Program-made: the position numbers and the translations under genes | Notes under the pieces: generated by a model | Database searches by the model: none | Told to the model about the DNA's origin: nothing | What the model saw: the letters and a program-made list of their open reading frames with translations, nothing else | In this document: piece by piece, positions 45,460 to 54,189 of the stretch | How the letters are laid out: every line of letters starts with the position of its first letter | Numbering within the stretch: position 1 is the first letter of the stretch | Assembly: GCF_000260435.1 (NCBI RefSeq) | Contig: NZ_BACQ01000009.1 | Span: 1-64,000 of the forward strand | From: Lacticaseibacillus zeae DSM 20178 = KCTC 3804 | GTDB taxonomy: Bacteria; Bacillota; Bacilli; Lactobacillales; Lactobacillaceae | DNA: 64,000 nucleotides | Reading direction: 5' to 3'

Positions 45460-46170
45460 ATGGATCATATACATTTATCAAAGCGCCTGCAAACGATCAG
45501 TACGTTTATCGAACCCGGTGAACGAGTTGCGGATATCGGTACCGACCATGCTTTTTTACCAATTAAGCTTGTCCAGCGCGGCGTCATTCAATTTGCCGTC
45601 GCCAGTGATATTGGCGCTGGCCCGGTAGCAATTGCCAAACAAAACGTAGCTGCTGCGGGGTTAACCGAGCAAATCGACGTGCGCCAGGCAGACGGGTTAG
45701 CCGGAATCAAGCCGGTTGATGCCATTTCAACCATTGTCATTGCTGGCATGGGCGGGCAATTAATTACCAATATTCTAGACGCGGGCAGTACGCGAATGGA
45801 CGGCACCGAAACACTGGTGTTGGCACCGAATCGCCACCAATATGATGTCCGCCGCTGGCTAGACAAGCATGGATACGGTATTATCAGCGAACAGATTGTC
45901 GAAGATGAAGGCCATATTTACGAGATGATGGCAGCTGGTAAAACCAAACCAGATGTTCCGTATTCAGAAGCAGATCTGCGCTTCGGCCCCATTTTACGCC
46001 GCCAGAAAAATCCGGTGTTTATGAAAAAAATGCATCGGGAGGCCGAAAAAACCGAAGCCGTTCTTGAGGGATTGGCAGACGCGCGAATGGTGCCACTGGC
46101 TAAGATTCGCGAACAGGAGCATATCCTGGCGCTCATTAAGGAGGAGTTAAACGCACATGACAAGCGGTAA
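45460..46170 (+). CDS. trmK: tRNA (adenine(22)-N1)-methyltransferase TrmK
   Basis: SAM-dependent enzyme methylating A22 of tRNA, 236 residues. Motif I is VADIGTDHAFLPI; the family also shows SDIGAGPVAIAKQN, IVIAGMGGQLI and LAPNRHQYDVRRWL. The SD GAGGGG is ~12 nt upstream. It follows rpoD, as in Bacillus, and overlaps the Nif3-like gene by 14 nt. Confidence 0.96.
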   Translation: MDHIHLSKRLQTISTFIEPGERVADIGTDHAFLPIKLVQRGVIQFAVASDIGAGPVAIAKQNVAAAGLTEQIDVRQADGLAGIKPVDAISTIVIAGMGGQLITNILDAGSTRMDGTETLVLAPNRHQYDVRRWLDKHGYGIISEQIVEDEGHIYEMMAAGKTKPDVPYSEADLRFGPILRRQKNPVFMKKMHREAEKTEAVLEGLADARMVPLAKIREQEHILALIKEELNAHDKR

Positions 46171-46951
46171 GCAGATTATCAATCGATTCGAAGATTATGC
46201 ACCTTTAAGCCTTTCATGGGAACGGGATCCCAGCGGACTGCAATTAGGCAATCCGGAACAAACAGTTAAAACGGTTTTGGTGACCCTTGATGTTCGTCCG
46301 GAAGTGGTTGAGGAAGCCGAAGCGGTGCATGCCGACATGATCTTTTCGCACCATCCGGCCATGTTTCGGCCAGTTCACAACCTCGACCTGCGGGTACCGC
46401 AAAACGCTATGTATGCCCAGATTCTGAAGGACGATTTGCTGGTTTATAGCGCTCACACGAATTTGGATCGGGTTCAGGAAGGCATGAATGACTGGCTGGC
46501 TGAAGCACTCGGTTTAGGCCAGGTCGTGCCGTTTATTAACGAAGGTGAAGGCGCTAATATGGGGCGGATCGGTCTTTTACCGGAACCAGTCCGACTTGAA
46601 GCGTTCGTTGAACAGGTCAAGGCCGCATACAACGTTAAGGGACTTCGCGTGATCGCACGCGACTTGGATCGCCAGGTTCAGCGGGTTGCCATTCTTGGTG
46701 GCGATGGCGGCGATGCCTTCAACGATGCCAAGGAAGCTGGCGCGGATGTTTTCATTACCGGTGATGTGTACTATCACACGGGCCACAACATGTTGGCAGC
46801 AGACCTGCCAGTCATCGACCCAGGCCATCACATCGAAGCCATCATGAAAGGCAAAGTAGCCGCCTTGATCAACGAATGGGCAGCGGTAGAAGGATGGGAC
46901 GTCAAAGCCATTCCGTCCAAGTTATCCACGGATCCGTTTACGTTTATGTAG
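46157..46951 (+). CDS. Nif3-like dinuclear metal center hexameric protein
   Basis: A 264-residue member of the Nif3/YqfO family, which assembles into hexamers around two metal ions; biochemical role uncertain. Metal-ligand motifs DMIFSHHPAMF, LVYSAHTNLD and the C-terminal DPGHHIEAIM are seen. This is the short form without the central PII-like insertion of Bacillus YqfO. AAGGAGGAG lies 9-10 nt upstream, inside trmK. The trmK-nif3 pair is conserved in Firmicutes. Confidence 0.95.
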   Translation: MTSGKQIINRFEDYAPLSLSWERDPSGLQLGNPEQTVKTVLVTLDVRPEVVEEAEAVHADMIFSHHPAMFRPVHNLDLRVPQNAMYAQILKDDLLVYSAHTNLDRVQEGMNDWLAEALGLGQVVPFINEGEGANMGRIGLLPEPVRLEAFVEQVKAAYNVKGLRVIARDLDRQVQRVAILGGDGGDAFNDAKEAGADVFITGDVYYHTGHNMLAADLPVIDPGHHIEAIMKGKVAALINEWAAVEGWDVKAIPSKLSTDPFTFM

Positions 46952-47069
46952 TCACCGTCAGATAAGCCAAAAATTCAGAGATCAATCGCTGTGTTTGTCA
47001 AATTGCCAACTAACGCCGAGAGAGCAGCATATGTTAGGTTTCGCGAAAACGTGCGCAAAACGCCTTTGC

Positions 47070-47078
47070 ATGCTAAAA
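47070..47078 (+). promoter_or_regulatory. Possible promoter of the tautomerase gene
   Basis: TGCTAAAAT, an extended -10-like element 48 bp before the ATG. Confidence 0.4.
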
Positions 47079-47126
47079 TGAAACAAATTAACTTTCACCA
47101 AATGATGATTGAAGGAGCGAAATATC

Positions 47127-47315
47127 ATGCCATTAGTCCATATTGATTTAATTGAAGGCCGCTCGCCGGAGCAATTGAAGGCGCTTGTTAAAGATGTGAC
47201 TGCCGCAATTGTTAAGAATACCGGCGCCCCGGCTGAACATGTGCATATTGTTTTAAATGAAATGGCCAAAGAACATTACGCCGTTGCGGGAGTTTTGGCG
47301 GCCGATAAGGCGTAA
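47127..47315 (+). CDS. 4-oxalocrotonate tautomerase family protein
   Basis: A 62-residue tautomerase-superfamily protein. Met removal would expose the catalytic Pro-1 (MPLVHIDLIEGRSPEQ); the remainder (KALVKDVTAAIVKNTGAP, VHIVLNEMAKEHYAVAG) fits the family. AAGGAG stands 9 nt before the ATG at 47127. No aromatic-degradation genes are nearby, so the physiological substrate is unknown. It is 35 bp from the DUF59 gene. Confidence 0.92.
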   Translation: MPLVHIDLIEGRSPEQLKALVKDVTAAIVKNTGAPAEHVHIVLNEMAKEHYAVAGVLAADKA

Positions 47316-47350
47316 GGTTCTGCAAGCTTTTTGGAAAGAAGGGACCGCTG

Positions 47351-47698
47351 ATGGCAGATCATGACCAAGCCGCCACCCAGGATCAGGCATATTTTGACAA
47401 AATGAAGCAACAGATTCTTGATGCGCTGGAGACAGTGATCGATCCTGAACTGGGAATCGATTTGATTAATCTTGGGCTCATTTACGGGGTTGATCTGGAT
47501 GAAGATGGCAAGTGTACCGTTGAAATGACGCTAACCACGATGGGCTGCCCATTGACGGATATGCTGGATGCTGATATTAAGCGGGCCTTGACTGCGATTG
47601 ATGGGATCGAGAGCGTCGAAATCCATCTGGTTTGGTACCCGGCATGGGGCCCGGAACGGCTCAGTCGCTACGCCAAAATGGCACTGGGTATCCATTAA
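47351..47698 (+). CDS. DUF59 / MIP18-family metal-sulfur cluster assembly factor
   Basis: A 115-residue protein of the DUF59 (SufT/PaaD-like) family implicated in Fe-S protein maturation. Signature: ETVIDPELGIDLINLGLIYG and MTLTTMGCPLTDML with the conserved cysteine, ending VWYPAWGPERLS. AAGGGA precedes the ATG by ~8 nt. A terminator follows. Confidence 0.93.
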   Translation: MADHDQAATQDQAYFDKMKQQILDALETVIDPELGIDLINLGLIYGVDLDEDGKCTVEMTLTTMGCPLTDMLDADIKRALTAIDGIESVEIHLVWYPAWGPERLSRYAKMALGIH

Positions 47699-47722
47699 CA
47701 GGTTGGTTGTCAAAATTAACCG

Positions 47723-47752
47723 TAAAAGCCGCCGTTTATGGCGGCTTTTGAG
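47723..47752 (+). terminator. Terminator after DUF59 gene
   Basis: AAAAGCCGCC-GTTTAT-GGCGGCTTTT. Confidence 0.92.
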
Positions 47753-47801
47753 TGTTTTCCTGCATGTTTTTTACTAGTATTCATTAAATATCGAGGTTGA
47801 C

Positions 47802-48545
47802 ATGGCTTATTGGACCCGGCTGAATGAGTTAGCGCGCAAGTACACGCCCATTTTGCCACTTAAACAACAAATTACGGCAATGGATTCGTGGCAGACGGCA
47901 GTAGCGAATCATCGCCTGCCGCAACATGCCTTGCCTTGGTTAGGATTGACGACGCCGCAAATCGAACATGCTTTAGCTTTACCTGACGCGCGGTTGGCTG
48001 AGTTGCAACAACTGGATCATTTGTTGCATAATTTCCGGCGATACATTGCGTTTCATTACGGGATGTGGTCCTTTGTCCACACTGACTTCTTTAGCGTCTG
48101 GCACCGTTTATATGGTTCCCAGCGGTATTTGGAAGTCGCAGCCGGTAATGGTTACGTTAGCGCTGGGTTGCGGGCACAAGGCGATGCCACGATTACCACG
48201 GACGCGCACACTTGGGTCAAAGAAAACGTGACCGGCCAGCAACCCTTAGTCCCAGTTAAAACCGCCACCGCTAATGCTTCCTTGTTCCTATATGCCGATC
48301 AGGTTGATGCGGTGGTCATGGCGTGGAGCCCGGATAAGGATCCGAACGATGTGCGCTTTTTACATATCATGGCGCGGTCGTTTCCCGATAAACAATTATT
48401 TGTTATCGGCGAACGCAAAGGGGCCACTAACAGCCGGCTATTTTGGCAGGAAGCTCAGCAGGTGCCTGATCACCGTTTGTTTGCGTTGAATCGGGCCTTG
48501 GGTCATTTCGATGCGATTCATGAGCGGGTTTATCGGTTGCAGTAA
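47802..48545 (+). CDS. Orphan SAM-methyltransferase-like protein
   Basis: A 247-residue protein I do not recognise by name. Residues ~100-200 look like a Rossmann-type methyltransferase: YLEVAAGNGYVSAGL resembles motif I, followed by TITTDAHTW in motif II position and DAVVMAWSPD as a possible motif IV. The N-terminal 95 residues are helical. CGAGGT lies ~7 nt before the ATG. It stands alone between a terminator and repeat copy 8. Substrate unknown. Confidence 0.65.
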   Translation: MAYWTRLNELARKYTPILPLKQQITAMDSWQTAVANHRLPQHALPWLGLTTPQIEHALALPDARLAELQQLDHLLHNFRRYIAFHYGMWSFVHTDFFSVWHRLYGSQRYLEVAAGNGYVSAGLRAQGDATITTDAHTWVKENVTGQQPLVPVKTATANASLFLYADQVDAVVMAWSPDKDPNDVRFLHIMARSFPDKQLFVIGERKGATNSRLFWQEAQQVPDHRLFALNRALGHFDAIHERVYRLQ

Positions 48546-48615
48546 TGCTGGCTGGTGGGCTAGGGACTTTTTTGTTAGTGTATTGTTAGCTTGAAAGCAA
48601 GTTTGCTGTCGCCAT

Positions 48616-48734
48616 AACGCGTTCGCCGGCGCAGAAGCCTGCTTGTAAGGACCTCAGTCGCAATGGCCAAGACCGGGCCATCACGCCTGAGGCCACTTAC
48701 ACTCCGGTTTCTAAACGCGCCGGCTCACGCTCAG
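48616..48734 (+). repeat. Intergenic palindromic element, copy 8
   Basis: Full copy: AACGCGTTCGCCGGCGCAG, AAGCCTGCTTGTAAGGACC on the left; GAGGCCACTTACACTCCGG and CGCCGGCTCACGCTC on the right. The base CGCCGGCGC / GCGCCGGC replaces CGCTGGCGC / GCGCCAGC, another compensated change. It ends 8-9 bp before the SD of the next gene. Confidence 0.9.
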
Positions 48735-48755
48735 CTCACCTCACAGGAGGATCTC

Positions 48756-49712
48756 GTGAAAAAATTATTTTTGATTGATTTTCTATGGATCGGCTTGGCG
48801 ATTTTGGCTGGGTTGGTTTGGTCGCAACATGATCAAAATGAATATGCCAGCCAGCTGGATCATCTTGGTATGTCTGAAATGGCGCAGGAATATGTCACGA
48901 GCAGTTCGCGAAGTGTGACGAAGGCGGTGGCTGAGCTTGAGAAAACGGATTTTTCCGGTTACCAGGTACAGTTTGTGACGAAACAGCTGGTTTATGTGTA
49001 TCAGCGTGGGTCGGTCGCGAGTCTTCCAGTGGAAACCGGGCAATGGTTTTCAACGGGGGATTTTGCCTCAAGTCTGCCCGTGGCGGTGGTCGGCCATGAT
49101 TTAGCAGATAAGCTTTATACCGGCAGTAATAATCAACGTTATCTGAGTGTTAACGGCCAGTACATTCCGGTCATGGGGACAGTCGGTACGCGCAAGGGCA
49201 GCCCCCTTAACAAGGCAGTTTTCCTGAATACCTCGCCAAGTATGGCCAATGAAGGTCTGACCTTGAAGCAGGTTAAAATTTATGTCGATGGCGCCAATCA
49301 ACATAGTAAGACATTGAAGACTATTTTACGGGCAAGCCGTGTCCATCGAGTTCATTTTAGCGACAGCGACGCGGCTACCTGGTGGCGCGCTTACGGACAA
49401 ACCGCTTTGTTCTGTGTCTTGCTGCTAATGGGAGCGGGAATTTTAAGTCTGCTGATGGTCACATTGATCGGGCCGTTACAAACGTCCGGCTTGGAAATCA
49501 ACATGCGCGCCAGATATTTACGCGGGGTTTTGTCCAGCTGTGCCAGTCATGTCGGTATCAGTCTGTTTCTCGGCGGCTTGTTTGCCAATTGGTGGTTCTA
49601 CTTCACCACCCGGACCAATATCTGGAGTTTCCTGGTTATCTTAACGATCGCCACTATTATTTTCCTGCGTTACTTAATTCGCAGAAAGGATCGAACAAGT
49701 GCAACTACCTGA
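48756..49712 (+). CDS. FtsX/MacB-like membrane protein, orphan
   Basis: A 318-residue protein with an N-terminal membrane helix (FLIDFLWIGLAILAGLVW), a ~190-residue extracellular domain, and three helices near the C terminus (LFCVLLLMGAGILSLLMVTL, VGISLFLGGLFANWWF, IWSFLVILTIATIIFL). This is the layout of an FtsX/MacB-type ABC permease, but no ATPase gene is adjacent. The start is GTG at 48756 with ACAGGAGG 5 nt upstream; an in-frame ATG at 48663 lies in the repeat. It overlaps rsmF by 14 nt. Confidence 0.65.
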   Translation: MKKLFLIDFLWIGLAILAGLVWSQHDQNEYASQLDHLGMSEMAQEYVTSSSRSVTKAVAELEKTDFSGYQVQFVTKQLVYVYQRGSVASLPVETGQWFSTGDFASSLPVAVVGHDLADKLYTGSNNQRYLSVNGQYIPVMGTVGTRKGSPLNKAVFLNTSPSMANEGLTLKQVKIYVDGANQHSKTLKTILRASRVHRVHFSDSDAATWWRAYGQTALFCVLLLMGAGILSLLMVTLIGPLQTSGLEINMRARYLRGVLSSCASHVGISLFLGGLFANWWFYFTTRTNIWSFLVILTIATIIFLRYLIRRKDRTSATT

Positions 49713-51030
49713 AGCTTTTAAAGAAAAATATACGCGGCTATTAGGTGCGGACGCGGCAGCTTTTTTAGCCAGTTTTGATGCAGAACCAGTGAGTGGCTTC
49801 CGGCGCGATCCTGCCAAACCCTGGCCGCTAGATGAAGCAACGGATGATCCTGTCCCTTGGAGTCCTTGGGGATATTATGGCAAAATTGCCGGCAATGACA
49901 TTGATCACGTTGCCGGTCTCGTTTATAGCCAGGAACCCAGCGCTCAGTTTGTGGGCACGGTCGCAGCGCCGCAGACTGGTGAACGGGTGCTTGATCTTTG
50001 CGCTGCTCCTGGCGGTAAGTCGACGCAATTGGCCAGTTATCTGGGCGATACCGGCTTGCTCGTCAGCAATGAAATCAACCCGGCCCGATCCAAGGTGCTA
50101 TCCGGCAATCTCGAGCGCTGGGGCAGCCAAAACATTCTGGTGACCAACAATGATCCCGACACGTTGGCGAAGGCCTGGCCGCAAACGTTTGACCGGATTT
50201 TGGTTGATTCACCGTGTTCGGGCGAAGGCATGTTTCGCAAGGATTCGGATGCGATTCAATATTGGCATCGCGATTATCCGGCCGAATGCGCTGCCAGACA
50301 GAAGCAGATTCTGCACGCGGCCGTTAAAATGCTGCAACCCGGCGGCGAACTGATTTATTCGACATGTACCTTCAGCCCTGAAGAAGATGAGCAAATCATC
50401 GCATGGTTACTGGCAAACTATGACGTGACGGTTGAGCCCATCAAAACCTATCTGGGAATGGAAGCCGGGCGACCGGAATGGGCCGATGGCAACCCAGAGT
50501 TAGCCAAAACGGTGCGCTTATTTCCCCATCGGCTGCGCGGTGAAGGCCATTTTGTGGCTAAATTGCGCCTAGCTGGTGAAAAAACAGTGCACACCCCTGC
50601 AAAGGTTTCGGTCAAACCATTGGCGAAGCCGGCAGTGGATGAAGTTCATGACTTTTTCGCAACCAGCTTAAATCAGCCGTTAACCGGTCAATTCTATCGC
50701 CACGGTGACTTTTTGTCGTTGCTGCCAGCAACCATGCTGCCGTTTAACCGGGTAAAAGTGGTGCGGGCAGGGTTGGAACTTGGCAGTTTTCGCAAAAAGC
50801 GTTTCGAACCCAGCCATAGTTTAGCCACCGCATTATCGCCAAATACGTTTCAGACCGTCATTGAGGTTGATCAGGATGATTATGCCCGCTATCGCCATGG
50901 GGAAACTTTATCGGTAACCGCCACTGGTAAGCGATTTGTGTTACTCACGTTTGAACACAAACCGTTTGCGATCGGCAAATTGGTCAATGGCACCATCAAG
51001 AACTTTTATCCAAAAGGGCTGCGCGTTTAG
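49699..51030 (+). CDS. rsmF: RsmF-type 16S rRNA (cytosine-5) methyltransferase
   Basis: NOL1/NOP2/Sun family m5C methyltransferase, 443 residues. The SAM motif VLDLCAAPGGKSTQLASYL, motif IV DSPCSGEGMF and motif VI IYSTCTFSPEEDEQI with the two catalytic cysteines are present. The C-terminal part is the RsmF-specific PUA-like extension. The start is GTG at 49699 with GAAAGGA 8 nt upstream, overlapping the previous gene. Confidence 0.93.
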   Translation: MQLPEAFKEKYTRLLGADAAAFLASFDAEPVSGFRRDPAKPWPLDEATDDPVPWSPWGYYGKIAGNDIDHVAGLVYSQEPSAQFVGTVAAPQTGERVLDLCAAPGGKSTQLASYLGDTGLLVSNEINPARSKVLSGNLERWGSQNILVTNNDPDTLAKAWPQTFDRILVDSPCSGEGMFRKDSDAIQYWHRDYPAECAARQKQILHAAVKMLQPGGELIYSTCTFSPEEDEQIIAWLLANYDVTVEPIKTYLGMEAGRPEWADGNPELAKTVRLFPHRLRGEGHFVAKLRLAGEKTVHTPAKVSVKPLAKPAVDEVHDFFATSLNQPLTGQFYRHGDFLSLLPATMLPFNRVKVVRAGLELGSFRKKRFEPSHSLATALSPNTFQTVIEVDQDDYARYRHGETLSVTATGKRFVLLTFEHKPFAIGKLVNGTIKNFYPKGLRV

Positions 51031-51044
51031 CCATTAAACGGTAT

Positions 51045-51096
51045 TAAAAAAGATGATCCAAGAGTTTGATTTTTGACTCCTGGATCATCTTTTTTG
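51045..51096. terminator. Bidirectional terminator between rsmF and fni
   Basis: AAAAAAGATGATCCA / TGGATCATCTTTTTT, with inner GAGT/ACTC. Confidence 0.93.
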
Positions 51097-51118
51097 TCGG
51101 TCCCACTGTTGTTAAAGG

Positions 51119-52153
51119 TCAAATCGCCGGCAAATTGCGAGCGCGACGATAATGCTCCAGTTCGGTGCCGAGAAGGGCAGGAGCAGTTTGCAAGGCTTGC
51201 CAGTTTGTGACGCCAAGCAGCGCATAGAGTTGCCGGATTTGGTGTAGAAACTCCTGAAAATAAGCGAGCGTTGCGGCATAGCCGGTTTGGATCAAGTGAT
51301 GCAACACCAGCCCGCTAATCCCGACCGCGTGAGCACCTAGTCGCTGCGCTTTAACCACATCTAGCGGCGAACGAATGCCACCAGTCGCCAGAATTGTCAG
51401 CGGCAAGCCACGGGCCTCAAGTAAGGATTCAGCCGTCGTCTGACCCCAGTCCCGCATATATCCAAAGTCCTGCTGCGGCCGGCGTGCATTTTCGATAACC
51501 GCGAAATTGGTACCGCCGCGCCCACCGACATCGACATAGCGAATGCCCAACCGTTGCAAAGTCTGCAAGTCTTCACGAATAAACCCATCACCGACTTCTT
51601 TTGCCACCACCGGAACGGAGACTCCCGCTGCAATCGCCTGAATGTTGTCCTGCCATAAAAAGTCGCGATCACCTTCAGGCATAATAACTTCCTGCGCCGC
51701 GTTCAAATGCACCTCCAGCGCATTCGCGTGCAACATGGCCACTGCCTTTTTGGCCGCGTGTACATCATGACCGGCACCGATGTTAGCGAGAAGAAAGCCA
51801 TCAGGATTGTGCTGCCGTAATGTCGTGAACGTTGAACTCAACTCGGGGTCATGCAAGGCGACTGACTGTGATCCACTGGCAATCGCGACACCCAACGCAT
51901 TGGCTAATTGACCGAGTTGGGCATTTAATTTGCCGGTTTGTGGCGAACCGCCAGTCATCGCGTTAATATAAATCGGCCAGCGCCACCCAAAAGGTAACGG
52001 CGGCGTCAGATCAACATCAGCTAAGGCCGTTTCCGGGAGTGCACGATGAAGCAGCCGGATTTGATCAAACCCGGCATTAGCATCGACTTTGAAATATTTT
52101 TCCGCCAAGAAAACATGTTCATCCTTGCGATGTGATTGCTGACTCTGTGTCAT
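51119..52153 (-). CDS. fni: Type 2 isopentenyl-diphosphate isomerase
   Basis: FMN-dependent isomerase of IPP and DMAPP, 344 residues, TIM barrel. Signatures are HRKDEHVFLAEK, YINAMTGGS, VHLNAAQEVIMPEGDRDF, VVAKEVGDGF, VDVGGRGGTNFA and LATGGIRSPLDVVKA. The start is ATG at 52153 with AAAGGAG 8 nt upstream; it begins 35 nt inside mvaD. It is the last gene of mvk-mvaD-fni. Confidence 0.96.
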   Translation of the reverse strand: MTQSQQSHRKDEHVFLAEKYFKVDANAGFDQIRLLHRALPETALADVDLTPPLPFGWRWPIYINAMTGGSPQTGKLNAQLGQLANALGVAIASGSQSVALHDPELSSTFTTLRQHNPDGFLLANIGAGHDVHAAKKAVAMLHANALEVHLNAAQEVIMPEGDRDFLWQDNIQAIAAGVSVPVVAKEVGDGFIREDLQTLQRLGIRYVDVGGRGGTNFAVIENARRPQQDFGYMRDWGQTTAESLLEARGLPLTILATGGIRSPLDVVKAQRLGAHAVGISGLVLHHLIQTGYAATLAYFQEFLHQIRQLYALLGVTNWQALQTAPALLGTELEHYRRARNLPAI

Positions 52154-53123
52154 CAAACTGCTCCTTTGTGATCACTTGGGCGTCTGGGCCAATTTGGGTG
52201 CTGAGGATGCGATCACCGAAAGCCGGCCGTAATGCGGTCATGAGCACATCCACATAGGGTGCTGTTGTGAGAATTTTGACATTAGGTCCCGCATCCATGG
52301 TGACGAAGGCCGGAGTACCGAGCCGGCGCTGTTCCTGCACCAGTTGCCAGGCGCGTAAGGTTTCTGGCAGAAAATAGGTAAATGGCGGTTCCTCAGCCAT
52401 GATCGCAGCGTGCATGCGCATACTGGACAATTCTGTGAGCGCCCCGATGGTAGCAAAATCGTCTTCCGCCAACGCCGTGATCATGGGACTTATCAAGGCT
52501 TCGTTAGTCTGCACCCACGCTTGATAATAAGGACTGGTGGCAGCGGTATTGGCCATCCCGGTGCGGGAACTGACCGCTTTTTTCTGATCCGAAACGGTGA
52601 CAACCAACATGCGTAACGGCAAAGTCGGTTGAATCGCCAGGGGCTCAGCAAATGAAGAGGCATCGTCAAAGCCACGATGCCAGATGACGGCACCACCAAA
52701 AATCGACCGGGTTGCTGAGCCGGATCCGCGCCGAGCCAAACGGGATAAGGCGGTCGGTGATAAGTTTAGGCCAGCAGCACGACTGGCGGCCAATGCCAGT
52801 GCAGCAAATGCCGAGGCGGAACTGGCCAAACCGGCCGCAGTCGGTACGTGGTTCAGCGAGATCACTCGAGCGCGGGCTTTAATGTCGGCTAACTTCCGAA
52901 CATGATTCAAAAACCGGCTGACAGCGACTGGTGATTGTGGTTGATCGTTGAGGATAAACCGATCCTGAGTCAGTACCGGATCAAACGTTACCGCTGTATC
53001 TGTGTAAAAATCGTTCAGCGTCAGAGAAATGCTGCTCGTTGCCGGCAGCATAAGCTTCTTGTCAGCTTTACCCCAGTATTTAATGAGCGCAATATTCGTA
53101 TGCGCACGTGCGTAAGTTGTCAT
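52119..53123 (-). CDS. mvaD: Diphosphomevalonate decarboxylase
   Basis: GHMP-family enzyme making IPP from mevalonate diphosphate, 334 residues. It opens ARAHTNIALIKYWGKAD, has SSISLTL, the ATP loop PTAAGLASSASAFAALA and the later FVTMDAGPNVKILT. The start is ATG at 53123; the SD GAGG is formed by the stop region of mvk (TGAGG), so the genes are coupled. The in-frame codon at 53228 lies inside mvk. Confidence 0.97.
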   Translation of the reverse strand: MTTYARAHTNIALIKYWGKADKKLMLPATSSISLTLNDFYTDTAVTFDPVLTQDRFILNDQPQSPVAVSRFLNHVRKLADIKARARVISLNHVPTAAGLASSASAFAALALAASRAAGLNLSPTALSRLARRGSGSATRSIFGGAVIWHRGFDDASSFAEPLAIQPTLPLRMLVVTVSDQKKAVSSRTGMANTAATSPYYQAWVQTNEALISPMITALAEDDFATIGALTELSSMRMHAAIMAEEPPFTYFLPETLRAWQLVQEQRRLGTPAFVTMDAGPNVKILTTAPYVDVLMTALRPAFGDRILSTQIGPDAQVITKEQFDDTESAITSQG

Positions 53124-53130
53124 AGGTGCC

Positions 53131-54066
53131 TCATTTCGTTTCAAAGTGATATTCCCAGACCTTGACCGCATTAGCTGCTTTAAGCGCCTGAATAATCGTC
53201 GGCGCCTGGTCCTCAGCAGCCAGGGCAATCATGCAGCCGCCCATGCCGGAGCCGGTTAATTTGGCCCCATATGCACCATGATCGATGGCGACATTAATCA
53301 ATCGATCCAGCTCCGGACTGCTGACGCCAAGCGCGGCCAAATCAGCCTGATCGCGGTTCAAAAGTTGGCCTAACGTGATGATATCATCCTGCGCCAAAGC
53401 TAATGCTGCCTGGCGAACCGCGGTGCCGATGTCCGTAATAAGCGGTCGATAAACTTTAGGTGCCTGTTTAAGCTTCTGCGCGACAAGATCGACCGCGACT
53501 TTGGTTTGACCCGCAATGCCGGTATCGGCAATGAGCAAAACACCATTTCGCGGCATCATGATTGACCGCAATGATTTGCCACGAACAAACCACTGCGGCT
53601 TTTCGGCACTGGCCGTTGCTGCGTCCAAACCACTGGGATTGCCATGTAGCGCTTTTTCGGAAATATCGGCCCAGTTCAACAACGCCGTGCGCGTTAACGA
53701 CGTCTGAAACGCATCGTAAAAGGCCCGCACGACCGCCACCGCAGTTGCAGCTGACGATCCCATTCCCCGTTCGGATGGCAAAGCACTGGTAATGGTAAGG
53801 TGAAAGCCCTGCTCAGTAGCATCGAAGAACACAAGCAACCGGCGAATCAGCATGGCGATGCCGGCAAAGTTGGTCAGCTCGCCAGCATTCAAATCACCGG
53901 TAAAAAAAGCAGACGTAACTTCTTGGCGACCATCAGGCAGCGGTGCCACCCGCGCCGACAAGCCGATACTTTTGACTGGAAGCGCAATAGCCGGTTCCCC
54001 ATAAACGACCGCGTGCTCCCCGATAAGAATAATTTTTGCGTAACTTTTACCCGTCCCGATTTCCAT
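53131..54066 (-). CDS. mvk: Mevalonate kinase
   Basis: First kinase of the lower mevalonate pathway, 311 residues, GHMP family. Motifs: KIILIGEHAVVYGEPAIALP, the ATP loop PSERGMGSSAATAVA and KLTGSGMGGCMIAL. GAGGTG lies ~8 nt before the ATG. It leads the minus-strand operon and is divergent from rexB across 123 bp. The phosphomevalonate kinase gene usually found in such clusters is not present. Confidence 0.96.
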   Translation of the reverse strand: MEIGTGKSYAKIILIGEHAVVYGEPAIALPVKSIGLSARVAPLPDGRQEVTSAFFTGDLNAGELTNFAGIAMLIRRLLVFFDATEQGFHLTITSALPSERGMGSSAATAVAVVRAFYDAFQTSLTRTALLNWADISEKALHGNPSGLDAATASAEKPQWFVRGKSLRSIMMPRNGVLLIADTGIAGQTKVAVDLVAQKLKQAPKVYRPLITDIGTAVRQAALALAQDDIITLGQLLNRDQADLAALGVSSPELDRLINVAIDHGAYGAKLTGSGMGGCMIALAAEDQAPTIIQALKAANAVKVWEYHFETK

Positions 54067-54189
54067 ATAAACACCTCATTAATATTCTTTACTTATGATA
54101 GCGCAAACCCCGATCGGACACTACTTAGTTATGCTAGACTAAAGCATAAGTCATCATCACCACTGATTGAAACGTTGAGGAGGCACAGC

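Noticed and set aside
53800-54189. In-frame 130-residue N-terminal extension of rexB
   Set aside because: It overlaps mvk antisense and the divergent promoter region; a strong SD stands at 54177-54183 and homology begins at MGLQFILGD.
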